From positions 6,873,881-6,937,880 of the forward strand of contig VXAY01012530.1 in NCBI GenBank assembly GCA_013399855.1: 64,000 nt of DNA. Direction: 5' to 3'. The notes below the pieces were generated by a model. That model did not search any database. It was not told the origin of the DNA and saw only the letters and a program-made list of their open reading frames with translations. The stretch comes from Oxyruncus cristatus (lineage: Eukaryota > Chordata > Aves > Passeriformes > Cotingidae). A program made the translations under genes and the position numbers. Of this stretch, positions 1 through 14,248 are shown one piece after another. Position 1 is the stretch's first letter; each line of letters starts with the position of its first letter.

Positions 1-1613
1 AAAGACTATCTGCAGGTTCATTTGCCTCCATGAAAAACCTCTTGTTTGTTCACATGCAGTAGACAATTACACGAGGTTGCTTTAGACCATTACTGATCTA
101 CCAATTTTGCATAAATAGTTTAAGACTTTGGCACAAAAGTGTTGCCTTTTTTATTTTAGAACTGAAATAAACGATCAAGTAGAAACAGAAAAATAACAAC
201 AATAGCAAAGAAAGCTAACTCGAAAACTGAAGAGAGGCAATTCAGCAACCAGAGATCCTTCTGTCCTCTGCCACTTGACTTCATGGTCTTATTCCAGCTG
301 TCAGAGAAAACAATAGATGCAAACACAGTGAGAAGATTGAATATTCTAAAAAAAATGCAACGACATCCCATAAATGCCAACACGTATAATGTAATCATTG
401 CCATCAAAGAATAGCATCCATTTATCATGGTAAATGTGCAGAAATTTGTCATCACAATCATATTGTGCACTAAGATTAAACATAACTCTGCCATGAGTTT
501 TTGATTTTTTATTTCTTTTGATTAACTTCTCCATCAGTACATTATTGGGCAAACTTGTTTTGCCCATTTCCACCCACTAGCTAAATTTCTGAAAATATTT
601 TATCCTCTGAAATTATTAATTACTAGTAAATGCCCAATAGGCTGTTATTAGTTCACCCTAATAAGAGGAGTCCTGCTGAATAGAGATCAAAGGTCACAGG
701 CACGGAGTGAGAAAGAACCTCCAATAAACACCAGGAACCCTGAAAATACAGCAGTGCTGCCACTGGGCTGCATCCCCAGAGCATCCATGGGGAATCCAGT
801 TCAAACCTGGTATAGAGGACACTGCACTGGCATCTTTTACTAAAAGCACTCAGTGTTAATTGGAGCACCATAGCCTCAATACCCCATGTACTCTATTCAA
901 ATCATGCCTGCACTGTGGAAACACTGGTTAACAGAAGGTCTGTCTCTCCTCAACCACTCATCACTTTGCTAAGTGAGTAAAAAATTTAAAATTACAGCAT
1001 AGAAAATATGTGTCTAGGTAATGATGTAGACAGCTCAGAAAAAGAACTGAAAATTACCTGAGAAAATAATGCTAGTATAATTTTACACTTCAACTAATCT
1101 ATTAAATTTCATCTCCATTTCTATTACTCTTTAACAGTCAATATAAAAGATACTCCAGTTCTAAGGGGAAAAATTAGACACATATCTGTGTTGCCATAAT
1201 TGTTACCAAGCACTTGAAGACTTAGAGTTAAAAGTCTTATCTAAATTGTATTTTGGCAAGGATTTATGGAGAGTCATTTTGATAACATGGAAATAATTGA
1301 TACATATCAAAGGTGGATTATTTTACAAAAACTCCCTATCCTGCACATATCTTGCCTCTGTTCCCTTTGATGTGATAACCATTAAAAGACTGTGTGTAAG
1401 AAAATTCTTTGCAAAGTGTTTTCAAAGAGGGGGCGTGTCATTCTCTCAGGGCTATTCAAGCCTGACATTATTTTAAATGCTGAGAGTAGTATGTAAAGAA
1501 ATCAGACAGGCTGAATTCCAGGAACAAAAATGTTTGAGTTATTGCAAACATATTTGTTATCAAGATGCAGAGTGTTACTACTGTGTTTTGGCTTAGGAAA
1601 GTCATCCTCAAAC

Positions 1614-1649
1614 AGCTGAAAGTATTCCTTTAGCTGAAAGTATTGCTTT
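1614..1649. repeat. 18-bp tandem duplication
   Basis: The unit AGCTGAAAGTATTCCTTT is followed at once by a second copy differing at one base (G for C). This looks like a recent replication-slippage duplication. Confidence 0.85.
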
Positions 1650-4600
1650 TTTTAAGTGTCAGTGGGTATTTTTATCACAGTTCATCACAATTATCTATAA
1701 CAGTCTCTGTCTCTTTAAGAGTAAAATATATGAATTTCATTTTTCTTATATTTGACTATAAATCAACATAAAGCTGGCAATTTTGACTGGGAAGTCAGGA
1801 CATCAGTTCAGCAGATATGGTAAATTGTTCATAATTTCAGTCATTAAGTGTAATATATAGTAGTGACTGTCCACATAAACCATCGCAGATGTCATAAACC
1901 AGGCTGAGTAATCAGCCTGGTAGCACAACAGTTTTCTATAACATTTCCCACATTTAAACCTTAAATTTAGAAACAAACAAATTGAAGAAAACTGTACCAG
2001 CTGGTGGAAGGAAAACACAAACAGATCATGTTCTGTTTTCATTTGGAATGGGAAGGTGATGATCAAGCATTTTACTGTAGAGTTCTCCAAGTCCTTGCCT
2101 ACTAATTAAATTCAGACACTGACCAGTGACACATTTCAGTTTGACCTTAGCCACCTAATGCTCTGAAAAGAATGTACAGGGAAAAAGGTCAAACAAATTC
2201 CAACTTACTTTTAACTACAGCCTGAAATCCTCTGTGAACTCCACACCACATCTTGCTTCTTTAAACGTAAAAAAGGTTCAGCAGAGCCCAGAGAAACACC
2301 AGCTTTCCCATGATCCTTTTTATGATTCCTTCAGCTCACACTAAAGAAATTCCGTGACTCCAGTAATTACATACGTATCTCTCAACCAAGAAAGACTAAG
2401 TAAGCAAAACAGGACATTATTCTTTCCCCTCAAGAAAAATGCAAAAATTACCCACGCACAGTATATATTATCCACTCCAAAGGGACGTACAGCCCTTAAA
2501 GTTATTGCTGATTTTATTGAGAGTTCCATAACTAAATCCACATAAATGTGGCCTTTAGGTCAACCCATTCCTTTTACCATAGTACGATGTAAGTGCCAGG
2601 TGCAATTCAAGCTGATTCAGCTGGAATGTCTGCCAGGAATTCAAGGGAGTGTTCACGGCTACAGATGCTCAGCCACATTTTGAATGGATGCAGTGTATGC
2701 TTTTCACGTACTTAAGCTGCCCTGCCAGCCAGTACAATGGAGACAGTGCCACAATCCCAAACTCACGCTTCCTGCTTCAAAGCAAATACTGCCAGATGTG
2801 CTACCTCCATCCATACTGAGATGCACAGGAAGTCTAGATGAAGTTCTGAAAGGCTTCTCAGACCCCTGCTGAGCCATCAGTCACATTATTAGCTGACCCT
2901 CAATGTGGAGAAAGAAGAAGGCAGGAGCAGAGTTTGCTCCTGGATACCTTTTGCAACACGTTCTGAAATACCACCTACTTACTATTTTTAATTTGCTGAA
3001 AACAATACAGACACAGTGTAAAAGTCACACTTAAAATTCTTGTAATTCACTTTTCCATTTCTAAGTCCTAAATGTACAGGTTAGAAATGCATATGCAATG
3101 CTTGGTCTTCCCTTATCAATTGGCAGAGAGCACAGCTCACAGCCTTAACTAATTCCAATTATAAATGATATTCACAACGCAAAACCTAACACTGCAAAGG
3201 GTTCAAAACCCTCCATCATAAGCCAGAAACACTACGACCATTTTTAATACACATTAAGTCATGGACACTTGAGAAACTGGGTGAATAACATAAGGTGGAT
3301 TTAGCTCCATTGTAGCTATTTCTCCAACCCCTGTCATATTAGCATACAATTATCACACAACAATTAGCAAGAATACAGAACATCTTCTAAAAAGGTCTGT
3401 TTGCTGCAATCCTTCAAGGCCCATTTTTAAGATATCTAAAAGTTTAAAGTTTTTCTTCATAACCTCTTCTTTCTCCCGCACTCTCCTGCTTTTTCTTCTC
3501 TTTTTCATGTCCCTTCCCCCCCCCAGTAACCCATCAGCAGAGATGGAGCCTTTTTCTTTACGCTCATAATCAATCCTCCCAAGCTGAATTCCTCTGCATC
3601 TTGACATAACAATCAATTACTTTCAACAACCAAGGGTTTCCAGAGAAAAAAAGAGTCCAACATAAAGCTTTCCTTATTTGTTTTACAAAAGCAAACATGA
3701 ACCTTTGAACAAAATTTTAGGGATGAAATAGCTATCAGTTTGATAGATAACTATGTCATTTGAGTACATGTAAAATTCTTTTTAGTAGAGATCAGAGAAA
3801 AAGTTAAATGATTGAAAAGTGTGATAAAGGGAAAATGTAAAATGAAGGGCAGATCATTAACAGAAGACTGTTAGGAACAGGCAAAAGGAAACAAATAAAA
3901 ATGAATAAGGGGCAGGAGAAAAAATTTTAATAGGAAATAAATAACAGATACACTATGTTCAGAACCTTAGCAGCATCGTTCTCATTTAAGAGTACCTTTT
4001 CTCTCATCTAATTCACAACTCAGGCTTTGATTTCGAGTCAACTCACCCCAAGACCGTAGAATAGAGAAAAGGGAATAATAATAGGGGCAATAATGTGATA
4101 GCAAATGTTTCAAAGAAGAAAGCAAGAGTCAAAACCTATGGATTTGGCCATTTTTATGAAAATCCAACTACTAATAAGTAGTATCCTGGCAAAAAAATAC
4201 TACCCATATTTCCTGGTCCGTATATTTACCAGGAAGCTAAATCTGAAATCCCAAATGAGTGTATTTACAATGCTGAACAAGAAGACAGCATTATGGGTTT
4301 CTCTTTTCTTCCTACATATTAGCAAAAAGCCATCAATATGTTATTTCATAACTGCAAGACATTTTCTCACACACTTATTTTGTTATATCCTGAAACACAG
4401 GAGGTCAGTACTGCACTATCGTATGAGTTTTCTGACATCAGCTGCCATAGAATTCAAAAAAAAGTTTTCTTATTTTCAAACATATGGTCTGATATATTTC
4501 CCAGGAGGGAAGAAGGCAACAGTTAACCATCTTCCTTGTTCTGTATTTCTGTTTTGTGACTAAAACCATTTTTTTAAAAAAGAAGTTGCTTTAATTGGGG

Positions 4601-5106
4601 TGATTTTGGTTTTTTTCTTCCTTTCTGAAACACTGCATCTTGAGCCTTATAGTTTTTAAGTGTTCCTTAAAACCATTGAACCATTATTGTGTTGCATCTG
4701 CATAATTCAGATGCTTTAATCTGCTTCTTTTGATGAAGGACAGAACCCTGATCTATTTTTCTGCTTCAGTTTATCTTTTAAAAAAAGACAAATGTTTAGA
4801 GCACATGTGAGCAAATGTTTATGCAAACATGTGATTGTCATGGAATCACTTTGCCACAGCTTTTGCTTTTAGTTTTTCCTATTAACACGTGTAAAACCAT
4901 GCTTTTACACATGTGCTACAATAAATGCTCATCATATTTTGAAGGAAAAAATCAACACCAGGGAATTTTTCTACATGACACTCTCAGTGAACTCCAGTGA
5001 ACTCCTCCTCCCACTCCTGACAGTATTTGTGTGATGGTTTTTGTTGCGCTCACAATCTGTGCCCTTTGAACAGTGCTATCTCGAACTGCAATCCAAAAAT
5101 CAATAC

Positions 5107-5126
5107 ATATATATATATATATATAT
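5107..5126. repeat. (AT)10 microsatellite
   Basis: Ten uninterrupted AT dinucleotides. Its length is likely polymorphic. Confidence 0.95.
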
Positions 5127-6072
5127 CAATATCAGGAACATAATTTTATTGCCTGATTTTATTGACTCTCAAAAAATTCAAAATTAAATCTTTTTAAAGC
5201 ATTATTTGAGCAATCTCCCTTCAAACTAATAATAAACAGCTCCAAAGATTTTACCTGAAGAGTAACAGAAAAATATACACCTACAACATAAGTTCTAGGA
5301 GAGCTCACATTCTATTTAAAATTAGACTATTTTACAAGGCAGAAAAAAAACTAGAAATTTCACTGTTATTTAAATAACAATATATTTCAACCCAAAATGG
5401 CCTTGTCCTTTCGAGTATATGCTAAATATAAGAAATGCTTGGCTAAAACAACTAAACAGTATCACAAACTTCACCTTCATTTTCAGATAGTGAGTACTGG
5501 GTATTATTCTACTAGTGTATTAAAAATAGGACAATTGTCATCCTTTTAGAGATCACAGAACTAATACATGAGGAGAAACTAAGCACCCCAGTTATCAGAG
5601 CAGTGAAGAACAGACCTTAAAAGACCTTGATTCATATCACTGTTTATTGAATTATATTTCCTTTTCAGTTGTAGGAATTTCATTTGTTTCAAAATCCCCT
5701 GAAATTTAAATAATGGTATTTTATGTATTTATTATATTTCAGCTGTATTCAGAAAACTATTTTTTTTTAAAAATAACCAAGCCAACAGTCTTTGGTTTCA
5801 CGAAAAATCACTACAAAGCAGGATGGATATCATCTGGTCCAACGTTCTGTTGAAAGCATGGCTTTAGAACAAGTTATCGAGGCCCTGTCAAGCCAAATCT
5901 TGAATTTTTCCAGCAAGAGAGATTTCACTTCTCTGGGCAACTTCTTTCAGTGGTTAATTGTTTGCATGATGATGTTTTTTCTCATACCCAGGACAGAACT
6001 TTCCTGAAGCAACTATTCCCACTGCCTCTTCTCCTACCACCATGCAACCTTGCAAAGAGAGAAACTCCACCT

Positions 6073-6126
6073 TGTCTGCAGCTATCTTTTGGACATGGGA
6101 ATCTGTCTGCAGCTATAATTTGGACT
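6073..6126. repeat. Diverged 31-bp tandem duplication
   Basis: TGTCTGCAGCTAT recurs at 6073 and 6104. Each copy is followed by a related T-rich TTGGAC segment, giving a period of about 31 bp with several differences between copies. Confidence 0.65.
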
Positions 6127-8159
6127 GTGATTAAGTTTCCCCTAGTCTTCTCTTCTCCAGGCTGAGAAAATCCAGTTCTATCAGTTCTACTTCAGACATC
6201 ACGTTCTCTCCCCCTTTTAAGATCTTTGTGACTGTACTGCGACTTGCTGGGATGTAGCTATGGTGCTGTGTTTCAGATTTGTGACCAAAGTACTGGGTTT
6301 TTTTACTTCTAATTAATCAAATCCAGAGGTCAACTTGTATCAAAACTATGGAATGAGACCATTAAAATGGAGTTCTTAACGGAACTGGTTTGTATTTTTC
6401 TTTAATTTTTGGAATTACAATCTTAGGGCAGAACATTCTTTTCAAAAAGCTCTTACATGACTTAAAAGGCTAAGTCTCAAAAAGCAACTTAATCATTTGA
6501 ATCCCTAGGACCAATTTAAATATTCAGGTGTTCTATTAGTAATGAAAATACATCGAGCTTAGGCACTTGGAGGAACTGACTCTTTGGTATAAAAGTCAGA
6601 ATGCAAAACTGAGATAAAATGTTATGTTTCATTTCCCATAACTTTAAGGTTACCAAATGTAATTTTTATTCCTGTAGAATTTCTTCCACCACCAAAAAGG
6701 ACAGCTGGTAGAATACAAGCAAGAAACACAACCTTTGTTTGTTTGCCACTTTCTATTTTTCTGCATTTACATCATATAAAATGAATAGCTTAAGGCATTT
6801 GGCTCCTGCAGCTTATGGGCAGTTCCCTATAACCAGGTGTCTGAACAGAAAAGGTAAAAGGTCGTGTAGGCTGAAAAGCAGGTCATCTTAACAGACTGTC
6901 ATAATCTTGCCATTAGCTCATAAACTACAGACTTGGCTGCTCTACACACAGTGTTTCACCTTCCTATCCATACGCTGGAGCTCAGGAAAGTTACAGGCTT
7001 TCAAGAGTTTGTGTTACCGTGTCTGGAGAGATTCTGGTTGAGGTACCACCTCAGACCATGTGGGCCCTAGAAAAATGCCCAGCTGGATCATTGCAAAGCT
7101 GAGGTTGCAAAGGAATCATTTGGGCTTTGGAGATAAATATAACTAATTTCAGAGGTGGAAGTTTCCCAAAGACAGGTAAGAACATAGATAGGAAGAAGTG
7201 CTCCTGCTTCTAATGTGCTGTGGTTACCTTCAAAAATAATATAAAACAATGAAAAGATGGTGGTTGAAACTAGGGAAGAGAAGTCTAATAAACTCTGTTG
7301 CAAGGTGGTCTCAATTGTTTCTCGCCAAGTCTCAGGTCAGGTGCATAAACATGAGGATAAATTACAGCTGAATATGAGAAGATTGACATTATTTGGAGTT
7401 CAGATGAGGGAGACCGAGATGGTACAGAAATCTCAAAATAGCCCTTTGCTTTCTAATGATAAGGTTTGTAAGTGACACACAACTTTCTGGCAACAGCCAG
7501 GAGCAATTTAGCATATGTTTACCAGGGATTTTAGGATTTTATTGGGATATGAACAGTGATCATGCCAAAAGCAATGGGTAGTTAGTATAAAGGATGTGGG
7601 CAAGAAGGCAGTCTGCTTCTTGCAGAAGAAGACTCAACCAACTCTAAGAGAAAAGTCTGGGATGTCTGGGAAACACAGGGTTAACTTTGGCACTATAAAC
7701 AGGATTGGAGGGAGGGCCTTCTGAAAGAAAGATTAGGACTGGGATTGCAATGCAGCCACACAAGGGAATCATCAGCAAAACTACCTTCATGGAGCGGAAA
7801 AAAAAAAAAACACAGGCATTTTGAAAACACTGGAATTAGGGATCTTTCACTTACACTGGATTTTCAGAAGGGCTGGACTCTTCCCAGCATTTTGGCTCCT
7901 TGCAACAGCTCAAAAGAATCAAAGCAACATGTTGTGTTGGCTCCAGCAGCCATGGACACAATTGCAACTCCCTCAAAAGAGGAGAAACTTAAGTTATGTT
8001 AGAATATAAGGAGATCTCTAAAGGTCTCCTTGAACTCTATTAGAAAGCAGGAGAATGGTATTCTAGATGCCTTATATGACTTTAGGCCTCACTGTAGCAC
8101 ACACAGTTAACAAAGGGCAAACTTCAGCATAAGGAAGATTCTGTTCTCAATTTACATCA

Positions 8160-8420
8160 TATTAACTTCCCTTGAATGTATTGGTGAGTTCTTGGCAGTG
8201 TATTATTAATGTGGCACTACTGCATAGGGTTCAGCACATTTCTCTATAGTATGTAAAAAGTGCTTGTTTTTATTTGCACTAATTCACAAAATTCAGTAAT
8301 TAGCAATAGGTTGTTCCCAGCATTAGTGCAAATTAGCAAGGTTCCACTTAATTTTCTCTAATTACTGGACTGAAAAGGATGATCATGTACATTGAGAGAT
8401 AATTAGCTAAGTGGGTATTA
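8160..8420. promoter_or_regulatory. Candidate intronic enhancer block with three TAATTA homeodomain cores
   Basis: TAATTA occurs at 8297-8302, 8359-8364 and 8400-8405, with further ATTAG and TTAAT half-sites between them. The block is unique and free of simple repeats. Homeodomain-core clusters are common in conserved developmental enhancers. Conservation itself cannot be seen in one sequence, so this is a suggestion only. Confidence 0.25.
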
Positions 8421-8430
8421 ACCGGGTTTT

Positions 8431-11400
8431 TTGTGTGTGAAAATCTCCAATCATTCAACTAGACACTGACTCGGGCATTTCCTTTTGAGATAGATGTTCC
8501 CAATGAACCCCATTAGCTCCCCAAAGCTGCACAGTAACAGCTGGAAATCAGTGCAGGCAACACTCAAAGAAAAATGGGCTCAAACAGGAGCAGCTATTCC
8601 CTTCTGAATTGGACTGCCTCATACTAATTGAGAACAACTTCACTGGGCTGACAGAGCCTGTAGTTCCAACATGATAAAAATGATGTTTACAGTCCCCAGG
8701 GGGTACTGAGTAGAAGTCTGCCTTCATGCATAGGAAACATTAGCAATTGCATCAGTTGTGAAAAACAGCTGCCTGACCACCCCCTCCCAGCCAAAAAGAC
8801 TCGACAAGGGCTGTTAGTTCAGGAATTGTGAGAACAGCCACACAGTCAAACAGAAAATATGCACAAATGACCAGCACTGGACTAAGAGGTGTATGAGCAG
8901 GCAACGCTATGGTAACAGAAATCAGATTTAATTGAAAGCGAGGTAAGAAAGAACTGGGGCAATAACCTCTGTCTTTCAATAGCATACATTCCTACTGTAA
9001 TTGAAATATACACAAAGCAAACACCCTTAAGTCATAATATGCTTCAGTAATTTATTTCCAAATCAGGGTCAGGACAGTAGCTAATATTTTTTCATTTCTG
9101 CTGCAAGAATATGTGCCTCAAAGAAGAAAAACCTGGTAAGTAAAGAAAGACAGGACATAAAGCAATTGTAAGTCACATGTTTGTTTCTGATCCGCTCTTT
9201 CAAATAAAATATCAAGCAGGAAATACATTTTCACAACCTTTCCTTTTCTAGATGAAATATCTGTCCGTTCCTTAGGAGAGACAACATCATTGCTGTTGTA
9301 GCTCATTAACAAGGTAGTAACAGCTACTCCACCATACATATAGTGAACATGAATCAGCCTGGTGAGCACAATGAACCTTGGCCACCAATTCAGTACAGAT
9401 ACAGAGTTTGCAGATGAATAATTTACTGCTGTCATCTCAACTATTACAAAAAGGAAATGGTCTATTTATTTGTAAAGCAACATTATTGATAAATGTCCAG
9501 TTTAACCCTGAGATTATATTTGCTAACTTTTTTCCCCTCAAAGTGGGGAAATTACAGTATAAAGCTGCATTTACATAATTTTTTTCTTTACAATGCTATT
9601 ATTTACCATATAATAGCCAACTGGCAAAACAGAGACTAGGTATTTGACTTCTCCAGTACTGCATTTCTGAGAGACTTGTGACAACATCAGCATACAACTG
9701 AAAAAAAAAAGTTCCTAGATGATATTTTGATTTCAGCCACTTAACTGTGATTCCAAGTGGAGGTTTTTGCAGTCAATTTATTGACAGACAAAATGTCTGC
9801 ATTGGTCCATACAGCCTCATGGAGAGAGATCCAAGACACCGAAGTACTGCTGTTTAACTGCCTTTGCAATAAAAAATACTCAGCTGAATAAATTCACTTA
9901 GCTGAGGACTTGTGCTACAGCAGCAGCTACACTGCATCTAGCTTTCAAGCAGCTACAGATGACTACACCACACAGAGCAAGTTCCTGCTGTGACTTTATA
10001 CTGCCAGCTTGTTTCCTCAAAAGGATATTTTCCTTTGATTTTGGTAAAATTCCAAGTTCTAATTCCCATCATCAGTGATGCACCCAAAGTTTTGAAGCAG
10101 AGAGAAACTAATGAAAAATTAAAACCATGTTATTTTAAAATAAAATATGAGCTTCCGCCAGCATATGTTGGAAACAAATCTATTACAGAAACACTACATT
10201 CTAGCCAAAAAACTTCTCTGTTTTAACTGCATCAAAGGCAACATTTATAGATACTAAAAATAACTCATTGAAATAACATCTTTCAAGTTTGTGATTTACA
10301 GAGTCAAAAAAATTGCTAAGAATGAGCTAATTGATTTTTTTATATATATTGTGGCTATTAAAAGTTGAGAAAACTAAATTTCATTTAATAAATTTGATTA
10401 TTTGCCAGTGAAGAAGTCCCCAAAGTACAAAAACTCTTACCTAGTAAAACACAATTTTCTTGCAAGTAGACAGAAGTACTGAATCAGAAACACACAAATG
10501 CTCTAGGAATTGATGCTTATGTTAAAGGACTAAACAACATAACGAAACAAATAGAAATGTCTGCTACAACCATTTAAAAATATCCACTCCTGAACTCACT
10601 AGCAGCAGGGTAGGACTTCCCTCAGAAAGAGGGAGTGTTCAGATTGCGTATCTCTGCACATCCTGTGCTTCTATTTAAAATAAATACCTTCAATATCTGT
10701 GGTCACCAGGAAGTTTCTTTCCATCCTTTCTGAACAGAAGGAAGCAGCAGAGGTAAAAAATTAACCAAAAGCGTTTTTGGTGAGCCCTGTCACACGTTAC
10801 TCAGAACAAGAAGGTTCTATCTGGGGCTATAAAATAAGATGATCAGCATAATGTTCCAAAACCTGCTGGTTCAGGACAGTAGATGTGCTTTTCACTAGAT
10901 TTCTGATGTGCGTCTATCTCTTTTTAGTCTTGTTTTCTCATATTTGACTCCAGTCCCCTGTCTGTTTACCATGTCAGTCAGTACTCAAACACTGCCTGTT
11001 ATTGACAAGGCATCAGATTCTACCCTACTTTAGAAGTCTTCATCTGAAATAGTCATGACAGTTTATACACTGTTAATGGGCAGAAACAGCCATTTTTGCA
11101 TGCACTGTTCATACAACTTATTTTAGTTGCTCTGATCCATCCAGATTGTGTTACATCCCAGGTGACAGAAGAATACTACCCTACGGCTTTGGTATCTACA
11201 AAAACAGAGGGTATTCTAAAAGTTTTCACTTAGTAACAATCTACCATCAAAATAGGGGGTTTATAACTATAACTCATTCGAAGCACAGGCTCTCTGGAGT
11301 CCTGCCCTCCACATCCCCACTCAGTAGCTGCTGACCCACTGAGCTATGCCATCTCTGCTGTTGTGTACTGCTGACAACTTTTCAGGGCAGCAGCCTCATT

Positions 11401-14248
11401 TTTTGTTGGTATCACTCGTTTCAAATATTCCAATTCCTCCACGCTCAATACACATCACAAGAATTTGTCTGGTTAGATCATAAAATAGAACTAACACAAA
11501 GTAAAAGCGAAGACCAAAAGCAAGAGCTGAGCTTAAGGATGTAAAATAGAATGAGAGATTGGAAAAAGATGGAACTAAACTGAAGGAGTTAAATTTAAAA
11601 GGATGGAAAAGGAAGAATAGCTTCTGTTACAGAAGACAGAGAGCAGCAGTTGGTGGAGACAGCAGCACCGGTATCAAAAGACTCCAGTTTTCATTTTAGT
11701 CCATAAGGAGTGACCATGGACTCAGGCTGGTGGCAAAGGCCAGCATGTTCACAAGGCATCATTCTAACAAAGCAAGGTTATATGGGCCAGTGATGTACCA
11801 GAAAGCCATGACTCAAGTCAAATACACCATTATTTGATTTTTTTGATTCTTCTTTTATACACAGATCAAAGCCTTCTCTTTCAATCAAAACAAGCGACGC
11901 ATCCCACTTCTCATTTATCTCAAATGGTGCTGCACTGTGAGCCCAGCCTGGCTCTGTGATGGGTGCTTGCATTCCAGCCTTATCACCCGAGCACTGGAGC
12001 ATCCCATCCTCAACACACTTCTCCCTGCTTACTCCCTTCTTAACAGGACTGAGCAACTTGGACCATTCTTCTCATCATGTTTCCACATTTAAGTTTGTAT
12101 CAACAATTCATTTACTGATCATTATATTACACTATTAAAAAGTTATGTTGCAAAAATGAGCACAGCTCGATATATAAGCTTCATTCACATTTACATCTCC
12201 TAAAGTTTAAAGCAATTTATCCACACTTCTGAAAAATTTTTAAAACAAGAAATTTATGCTTGATTTTAATCAATAAAATTATTTGCATTCAAGAGAAATT
12301 CAACTATTTTAAGTTAACAAGATATTTAAAAATAACATATTAAATGTAGATATATTTATAGAGAAATGTTTACCTTTTAAATAAAACTGAACTGAACTAT
12401 AAGTTTATAGAAATACAAAATATTTAAAATTTGGTCACTGCTAGCAATAAGCAACAAGTTTTTTGCCTTTTTTTTTTTTTAATTAAAACAGCTTATGTAT
12501 TTTGTCCTTCGAGATTTACAGTCTGGAAAAAAATAAAACCATGCTCCAGGCAGATTCTAATGTCAAATTTTTGCTCCCAAAAAAAAAATGTTTCCACCAA
12601 ATACCTTCAAAGCTCTAACAATGTGCAATTAAAGCATTTAGTATTTTCTTCCACTTGCTTTATTTTGGGCAAGGTTAAACATTATACTAATCCTACTCTT
12701 CTTCCTTTCTCTTTTTTTCCTGGTCCTTTCACTTGAAAGCCCATCAACATAATCTCCTGCAAGCATAGCACTACCTGACAAACTATCACCCCGAATAGAC
12801 CTCAATCCATCCTGCGAGGCAGCAGTTACAAGAAATCATTGAACTCTGAATGGTCGTTGCACCATCTGAGAATAAATCAGGAGGACAATATATTTCTTGG
12901 ATCTAAAACAGCCCCATCAATAAGTAACCTAAGCATCAGGAAAATGACCACCTAAAATGCTGACGAACGTTCATGGCCTTTTATTGGGGTCAAGGGGTAG
13001 GATTGCCCAGCATCTCTCCTGCCTTTCTTCTTCACCCAAATACTCTGAAAGGCCTAATACCATGCAATTTCAGATTCATGTGTTGTTTTGGCCTTGCACC
13101 ACCAGGCAAGCCAAGGCCGGTTTCTCCTTTCTCCTTCTCACAGTCACACTCAGCGTATTACAAGTGCTCTTTGCACCAAGAGCAGACAGCTCAGGCTATA
13201 GACAGGTCAAAAACTATCAAGAACTGAAAAATAAACTCAAAGAGAGAGACAGGCAGAGAGAAACATCCTCAAAGCTTCAAAGTGCAAAAAGTACCTCTTG
13301 CTGGAGCAGACAAAGCTTTTCTGCAGCTATTCAAAACCCAGAAGCCAGCATACAACATTTTGTTGGGAAACACAGGCAATGACAGAGATTTTGTTTATTC
13401 ATTTTTTAATTTCTCTGCTAAGGCTAAAGCTCTTTTTGCCATTTCATTTGCTTCAAGCTTCTGCTTTGTAAGCCTTTCAATTAAGAAAATGTGACACTCT
13501 CACTATGCTTGGATTTCTCCTATTAAGCAGCTTTGCTGGTCATTATGTTAAGGCCACTTCCAGAACAAATGCTACAGAAAACAGAATTAATAATGGATTT
13601 AAAGGGTACTACTCACTTGCCAATGCACACAATGGGAACAGCTGTTTTACACAAAGTAAAAATATGCATTCAGATAGACTTTTTTGTTACACTCGGGGAA
13701 AAAAAAAAAACCACAGAGGTAAAGAAATCCAGTCACTTTCAACCATTACATAGACATCTTTAACAATTTAAAATTCTTTAACAGATGCAAGTAACTGATA
13801 AACAAAATGCATACTTATAAAAGCTCTTTGAAAGCAGACTTGTATCACACTTAATCACATGGGAGAAGACTGTAGGTAAATCAGTATTTTCCTTTTTTTT
13901 CCTCAACAGAGATCTAAAGACTGCATGCATTCTATGAGAAAAAAAAAAAACTGCATCAAATAAAAATAAATATAATCATGCTCATGAAAATTCTGTTCTC
14001 TAATTCTACACTCCTTTCACATTACAAACACGTAACAAGTTTATTGGAAAAAATATTCAACTACCGGACAAACTTCCAGAGGTATGTTAGAGAAGGATTT
14101 GATCTCTCAATCTATTGGTAATCTTAAATATATGTTAAAACTTTCAATTTACTTTCTTGTTTGAAAGGGCACTACTGATATCTGACAATCAATACAACAC
14201 TGTGAGCAATCATCCCTCTCAAGAATTCCTTGAACAACAAAAACTGAC
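8431..14248. other. Unique AT-rich intronic DNA without genes
   Basis: I see no recognisable transposon or coding exon. It contains short A and T homopolymers (for example T13 at 12468-12480). The 141-codon plus-strand frame at 12957-13382 does not look like a protein. A short minus-strand open stretch at 13395-13473 is discussed as a weak terminal-exon candidate in the findings. Confidence 0.65.

Larger units (their letters stand above)
1..8150. other. Unique AT-rich intronic DNA without genes
   Basis: I see no exon, RNA gene or recognisable transposon here. Contents are an (AT)10 microsatellite at 5107-5126, a C9 tract at 3516-3524, an 18-bp tandem duplication at 1614-1649 and a diverged 31-bp duplication at 6073-6126. 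The longest open frame (152 codons at 4105-4563) lies in A/T-rich sequence and has no protein-like features. Confidence 0.7.

Noticed and set aside
4105..4563. 152-codon plus-strand open frame
   Set aside because: AT-rich translation with many Phe/Lys/Ser and no motif; likely chance.
4889..4910. 8-bp inverted repeat GTGTAAAA/TTTTACAC
   Set aside because: Short AT-rich arms of this kind are expected by chance many times in such a window.
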